Source: an uncultured Deferribacteraceae bacterium (GTDB lineage: Bacteria; Chrysiogenota; Deferribacteres; CAMZNJ01). From it: a DNA stretch of 64,000 nt. The stretch is from assembly GCA_947313855.1 (NCBI GenBank), contig CAMZNS010000035.1, forward strand, positions 1-64,000, written 5' to 3'. Positions within the stretch are counted from its first letter, which is position 1. Each line of letters starts with the position of its first letter. The notes beneath the pieces are model-generated. The model searched no databases. It was not told the origin of the DNA and saw only the letters and a program-made list of their open reading frames with translations. This document shows positions 59,550 through 64,000 of this stretch, piece by piece. The position numbers were made by a program, and so were the translations under genes.

Positions 59550-59741
59550 GACCCGTGTGCCTGTAACCCGTGTGCCTGTGACCCATGTGCCTGTGACCCG
59601 TGTGCCTGTAACCCGTGTGCCTGTGACCCGTGTGCCTGTGACCCGTGTGCCTGTGACCCGTGTGCCTGTGACCCGTGTGCCTGTGACCCGTGTGCCTGTG
59701 ACCCGTGTGCCTGTGACCCGTGTGCCTGTGACCCGTGTGCC
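59550..59741. repeat. 15 nt tandem array, ~12.8 units (gacccgtgtgcctgt)
   Basis: Units at 59550 + 15n with only single-base variants; between pyrE and trkA. Confidence 0.95.
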
Positions 59742-59861
59742 CAAACTGCCCAAACCGAAAAATATACAACTAATTGACTCTTTACAAAAATACTGCAAAC
59801 AATATAATATAAACAATACTACGAGTAACGTAACCACCGTGTTACAAAAGTGTGGTGATAA

Positions 59862-61424
59862 ATGAAAGCAGTTATCTTCGGCTCAACAGACATAGGCATC
59901 GACGTCGCCAACAAACTAGTCGGTGATGGCGTCGACGTTACCATCGTTGACGCCAATGCCGATCGACTCAAGGTAATCGCACAACGACTCGACTGCTCCA
60001 CAGTGGAAGGGCTCGCAACCGACATCGATCTCATGAAAGAAAATAACCTCGACGAATCCGACATCTTCATCTCCATCACCGATGACGACGAAATGAACAT
60101 CATCTCGTGCATTTTTATGCACCAAGCATTCAACATACCCCAAAAAATAGCCACCGTCAAATCCGTGGCATACCTCTCAGGATCCGTCAACGCCAACATC
60201 ATCGACGGTATCGACAGGATCATCAATACCGAAACAGAAACAGGTACATACATCGCCAATATTATTCAAGAAGGGGGGTGCAGTGCCCTCATCAACCTCG
60301 TCGGCGGCAAGGTGCAACTCCGCGACATCTTCATCAACTACCAATCCTTCTTCAACGGCAGAACAGTCAAACGTATCCGACAACTCATGGACGTCGACTT
60401 CGTAATCGCCGGTGTTCTCGACAGCCACGAAAACCTCATCATCCCCAACGGCGAATACGTTATCGAATCGGGCTCCCACGTTTACGTCGCTGGTACAGAC
60501 AAATCCCTCCGACAACTCTACAAAAACCTAGGCATTAGTCGACGTAAGCTACGTAATATTGTTATCGTCGGTGCGGGCAACGTCGGTGTTACCACCGCCA
60601 AAATACTCATCAACCGCGGCCTTCACATCTCCCTAATCGATTCCGATCCTGATGTTTGCAAGCGTGTCAACAAACAGCTCCCCAAAGCTCTGGTCATCCA
60701 TGGTGACGGCTCTGATCAATCGGTTCTCGAAGAGATAGGCATCCACAAAGCTGATGCCATTATTTGCGTTACGAATAACGAAGAATTCAACATACTTGTT
60801 GCCCACTACGCCAAAACCCTCGGCGTCAAGCGGAGCATTTCTCGGGTGAGCAAGCAAAACTATGCCAACATCGCCTCGGAGATGGGTATCGATGCTCTCA
60901 TCAACCCTTCCAGTGCGTTGGTTACCTCCATTACTCAGATTGTGCGTCAATCACGCAGTGTCAAGGATGTTTACTCCGTTTTCGATACCCGTGCGGAGAT
61001 TGTGGCCGTCACTATTCACAGTAGCTACCGCCTTCTCAACGAACCACTGCACCGCTTTAGGCACAAAAATGTTATCGTTCTGTGTGTCAAGCGTGGGGAT
61101 AGTGTTTGGGTTCCGGATGGTTCTTACGTATTTCAGGAGGGTGACGAGGTTTATCTCTTTGTGAATAAGACCAACATCACCACGATTTTACACGATTTCG
61201 ACAGTTCAGTACCCTCCCTTGACGATCTTGATGGTTCTCAGCCATCGACGGCTACTGCTACCACTACGGTTACGGGCACAGCTACGGTTACGTCTACGGT
61301 TACGTCTACGGTTACGTCTACGGTTACAGCTACGGTTACGTCTACGGTTACGGATGCCAAGGTCGATGTTCCCGCCGATGGTGTTCAGCCACGTCGCATT
61401 TCCACGACGAATAAGTGTAGGTAA
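59862..61424 (+). CDS. trkA: Trk potassium uptake regulatory protein TrkA (two RCK-type halves) with TVTS-repeat C-terminus
   Basis: MKAVIFGSTDIGIDVANKLVGDGVDVTIVDANADRL; NIVIVGAGNVGVTTAKILINRGLHISLIDSDPDVC; tail TATVTSTVTSTVTSTVTATVTSTVTD. Confidence 0.93.
   Translation: MKAVIFGSTDIGIDVANKLVGDGVDVTIVDANADRLKVIAQRLDCSTVEGLATDIDLMKENNLDESDIFISITDDDEMNIISCIFMHQAFNIPQKIATVKSVAYLSGSVNANIIDGIDRIINTETETGTYIANIIQEGGCSALINLVGGKVQLRDIFINYQSFFNGRTVKRIRQLMDVDFVIAGVLDSHENLIIPNGEYVIESGSHVYVAGTDKSLRQLYKNLGISRRKLRNIVIVGAGNVGVTTAKILINRGLHISLIDSDPDVCKRVNKQLPKALVIHGDGSDQSVLEEIGIHKADAIICVTNNEEFNILVAHYAKTLGVKRSISRVSKQNYANIASEMGIDALINPSSALVTSITQIVRQSRSVKDVYSVFDTRAEIVAVTIHSSYRLLNEPLHRFRHKNVIVLCVKRGDSVWVPDGSYVFQEGDEVYLFVNKTNITTILHDFDSSVPSLDDLDGSQPSTATATTTVTGTATVTSTVTSTVTSTVTATVTSTVTDAKVDVPADGVQPRRISTTNKCR
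61254..61365 (+). repeat. 12 nt tandem repeat (acggttacgtct) in the trkA 3' end
   Basis: Read directly. Confidence 0.9.
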
Positions 61425-61436
61425 GGGGGTCTACGT

Positions 61437-62894
61437 TTGTTTCATTCCATCCTTTTGCGTGTCAACGCCTTTATGATGCTTCTTCTGGCCATACCCATAT
61501 TTCTTTGCATGCTCATGGCACTTGCCCTCAACGAGCCTGCAGCGTTCAAGGGTTTTTTCATTACCTTTATTGTGGCTATTAGTGTTGGTTCGTTCATTAC
61601 GTTCATCAACATTTCTGTTCCCCCAGCCAAGTTACGACCTAAAACAGGTTTTGTTATTGTTACAGCTTCATGGCTTTTGAGTTCCATCCTGTTCTCTTTC
61701 CCCTACTATTTTTCAGGAGCAATTCCCCATTGGGCTGATGCTTATTTCGAGACTGTGTCAGGTTTTACGACTACAGGCGGTAGTATTCTGCCTGATATTG
61801 AGGCTTTGCCCCGTTCGATCCTTTTTTGGCGTAGTATGACCCAGTGGCTTGGCGGTATTGGTATTGTTATCCTCACCATTTCAGCCATGCCCATGTTGGG
61901 TATACGCAATATGAGTATGATGCAAGGCGAGGCAACAGGTATTAGTATTGGCAAGCTTGCACCACGAGCTTCATCTACGGCTAAGATTATGTGGCTCATC
62001 TATCTTCTGCTGACCATCATGTCCACTTTTTTGTTAATGCTATCCGGTTTGGGTATTTATGATGCCCTTACCTTAACATTTTCCACCGTATCGACTGGTG
62101 GGTTCTCCCCTTACAATGCTTATGTTCCTTACTTCAATACGTTTGATGTGGAGCTTATAGTTATTATTACGATGCTCATCTCTAGCGTCAATTTTGCCCT
62201 CCTCTACTCCCTTTATAATGGTAAACCTCAGTCCCTTTTTCACAACTCCGAGTTACGTTTTTACCTTGCTGTTGTGTCATTCATTTCCTTGGGAATATTT
62301 TTCATATTGATGGTAACAGGCACATACACCGACTGGATACTAGCCCTTCGCGAGTCGGTATTTCAGACTGTGTCCCTCATTAGTACCACAGGGTTTGCGA
62401 CTACAGATTACGGTTTGTGGCCATATCAGGCACAGTTTTTGTTACTCATGACGTTTTTTATTGGTGGTTGTGCTGGATCAACAGCTGGTGGAGTCAAGCC
62501 TATTCGCATACTAGTTATGTTCAAGCAGACGATACTCGAGCTTAAGTACCTTCTTTATCCTAACGGTATATTTTCCCTCAAGATTAATAAAATGTCTGTA
62601 CCGAAAAGCACACTGGGTATTGTTACAGGTTTCATCACGCTTTACACCTTGACAGTACTAGTTACCACCATGATTGTTGCAACTGGCGGTCATAGCCTTG
62701 AGACATCCTTTTCCGCAGCGATTTCTGCCATTGGCAACGTTGGTCCCTCTTTTGGAGCTATCGGTGCCGTTGGCGATTTCAGTTTTTTCCAAGACTACAT
62801 CAAGGTTACCTTAAGTTTAGCGATGATAGCGGGACGTCTTGAGCTTTACACCACCGCTGTTGCCGTGATTGTTATCTGGTGTCGCAAGGTGTAA
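61437..62894 (+). CDS. trkH: Trk potassium transporter membrane subunit TrkH
   Basis: ETVSGFTTTGGSIL, WRSMTQWLGGIGIVIL, STVSTGGFSPYN, GGCAGSTAGGVKPIRIL. TTG start with aaggggg. Confidence 0.95.
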   Translation: MFHSILLRVNAFMMLLLAIPIFLCMLMALALNEPAAFKGFFITFIVAISVGSFITFINISVPPAKLRPKTGFVIVTASWLLSSILFSFPYYFSGAIPHWADAYFETVSGFTTTGGSILPDIEALPRSILFWRSMTQWLGGIGIVILTISAMPMLGIRNMSMMQGEATGISIGKLAPRASSTAKIMWLIYLLLTIMSTFLLMLSGLGIYDALTLTFSTVSTGGFSPYNAYVPYFNTFDVELIVIITMLISSVNFALLYSLYNGKPQSLFHNSELRFYLAVVSFISLGIFFILMVTGTYTDWILALRESVFQTVSLISTTGFATTDYGLWPYQAQFLLLMTFFIGGCAGSTAGGVKPIRILVMFKQTILELKYLLYPNGIFSLKINKMSVPKSTLGIVTGFITLYTLTVLVTTMIVATGGHSLETSFSAAISAIGNVGPSFGAIGAVGDFSFFQDYIKVTLSLAMIAGRLELYTTAVAVIVIWCRKV

Positions 62895-62981
62895 GGTTAG
62901 AAATGGGGGGGGGTATTACGATGGAAGCTCTTCAGCAAGTTAAATGATGGGGGGTTAACATAGGTGAAGCATAAGGAAGAA

Positions 62982-63055
<74 letters not shown>

Positions 63056-63273
63056 CGTAACGGAATTCAATCAAACCAAAACGTTCAACTGAATTACAAG
63101 CATACCCGAACAATAACAAAAAAGCAAGAACTATTTACCACGGAACAATAAATTTCACCACTCAAGCTGTAAATAGTATTGATAAATAACTACTTAGCTT
63201 GTATAATTTATATGAATAATATCGAATAATATCAACCAAGAGAGTTGCAAATACACCACAAAAGGGGGAAACT

Positions 63274-64000
63274 ATGCCCACAACAAACGGTAACGTTCTA
63301 ATCACTGGAGGCGTTGGCTTTATCGGCTCACATGTTGCCAAAACCCTACACCACAACAACTTCTCAACCGTTTTATACGACAACCTCTCTGCTGGCGAAC
63401 CCATCAACAAACTCTACGGCACATTCATCGAAGGGGATATCACTGATCGCAAAAAAGTCATCAAAGTGCTGGAAGAGTACAATATCACAAGCGTCATACA
63501 TGCCGCTGCATTCATCGAAGTCGGACTATCCATGACTGATCCCCTATCCTTTTACACCAACAACCTCCACGGCGGCATAACCGTTTTGGAAGCCATGCGT
63601 CATGTTGGTGTCAACAATTTTGTCCTCTCCTCCACAGCAGCTGTTTACGGTATCCCCAAAACCACACCCGTAACGGAAGACGCTCCCAAAACCCCCATCA
63701 ACCCCTACGGATCATCGAAACTGATGCTCGAAGAGGTACTTCAGGACGCTAGTCGTGCCCACAACATACGCTCGGTCTCCCTGCGATACTTCAACGCATG
63801 CGGTGCCGACGCCGACCTCGAAATGGGCGTCAACCGTGATCCCATCATCCACCTTATCCCCAATGTTGTGAACTCAGTAATCGAAGGTATCCCCATGACT
63901 GTTAATGGCAACGACTACAACACCCCCGATGGCACATGCGTGCGAGATTACATCCACGTGTCGGATTTGGCCGAAGGACACCTGCTCGCCCTAAACTACC
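63274..64000 (+). CDS. galE: UDP-glucose 4-epimerase (truncated at window edge)
   Basis: VLITGGVGFIGSHVAKTL, SSTAAVYG, NPYGSSKLMLEEVL, SLRYFNACGAD, TCVRDYIHVSDLAEGH. Confidence 0.92.
   Translation, partial: MPTTNGNVLITGGVGFIGSHVAKTLHHNNFSTVLYDNLSAGEPINKLYGTFIEGDITDRKKVIKVLEEYNITSVIHAAAFIEVGLSMTDPLSFYTNNLHGGITVLEAMRHVGVNNFVLSSTAAVYGIPKTTPVTEDAPKTPINPYGSSKLMLEEVLQDASRAHNIRSVSLRYFNACGADADLEMGVNRDPIIHLIPNVVNSVIEGIPMTVNGNDYNTPDGTCVRDYIHVSDLAEGHLLALNY

Noticed and set aside
59548-59865. VTRVP-repeat protein as an annotated CDS
   Set aside because: GTG start without a convincing RBS; openness is a property of the 15 nt array. Mentioned as a testable idea only.

Overview
This window is a mostly housekeeping stretch of a diderm bacterial chromosome (lpxC, lipoproteins and a DsbA-like protein are present). 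Local gene order is conserved: lepA-lepB-pyrH-frr-uppS; xseB-ispA-dxs-tlyA-nadK-recN; NifS-like-iscU-NifU-CTD; ffh-rpsP-khpA-rimM-trmD-rplS-rplM-rpsI; pyrB-pyrC-pyrE; trkA-trkH. One tRNA-Ile(GAT) and a truncated galE lie at the right edge. I saw no phage, transposon, CRISPR or defence island. Two patterns stand out. (1) Short tandem repeats (8-33 nt units, often exactly 15 nt) are abundant and concentrate at gene 3' ends: directly downstream of stop codons (uppS, response regulator, dsbA-like, recN, DUF1015-like, ligA, pyrE), as C-terminal peptide tails (HisS, IspA, TrkA, Ffh), and as insertions inside essential enzymes (NadK, Ffh, Dxs). In two places the repeats include copies of the gene's own last codons. 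(2) Several proteins look like family members that lost catalytic residues: a NifS/IscS-like protein with Asn at the PLP-lysine position beside an intact IscU; a DsbA-fold paralog with SIYT where its neighbour has CPYC; an atypical receiver domain; a GDPD-like lipoprotein and a DUF1015-like protein without their signature motifs. All family calls come from reading motifs by eye. No searches or alignments were run.
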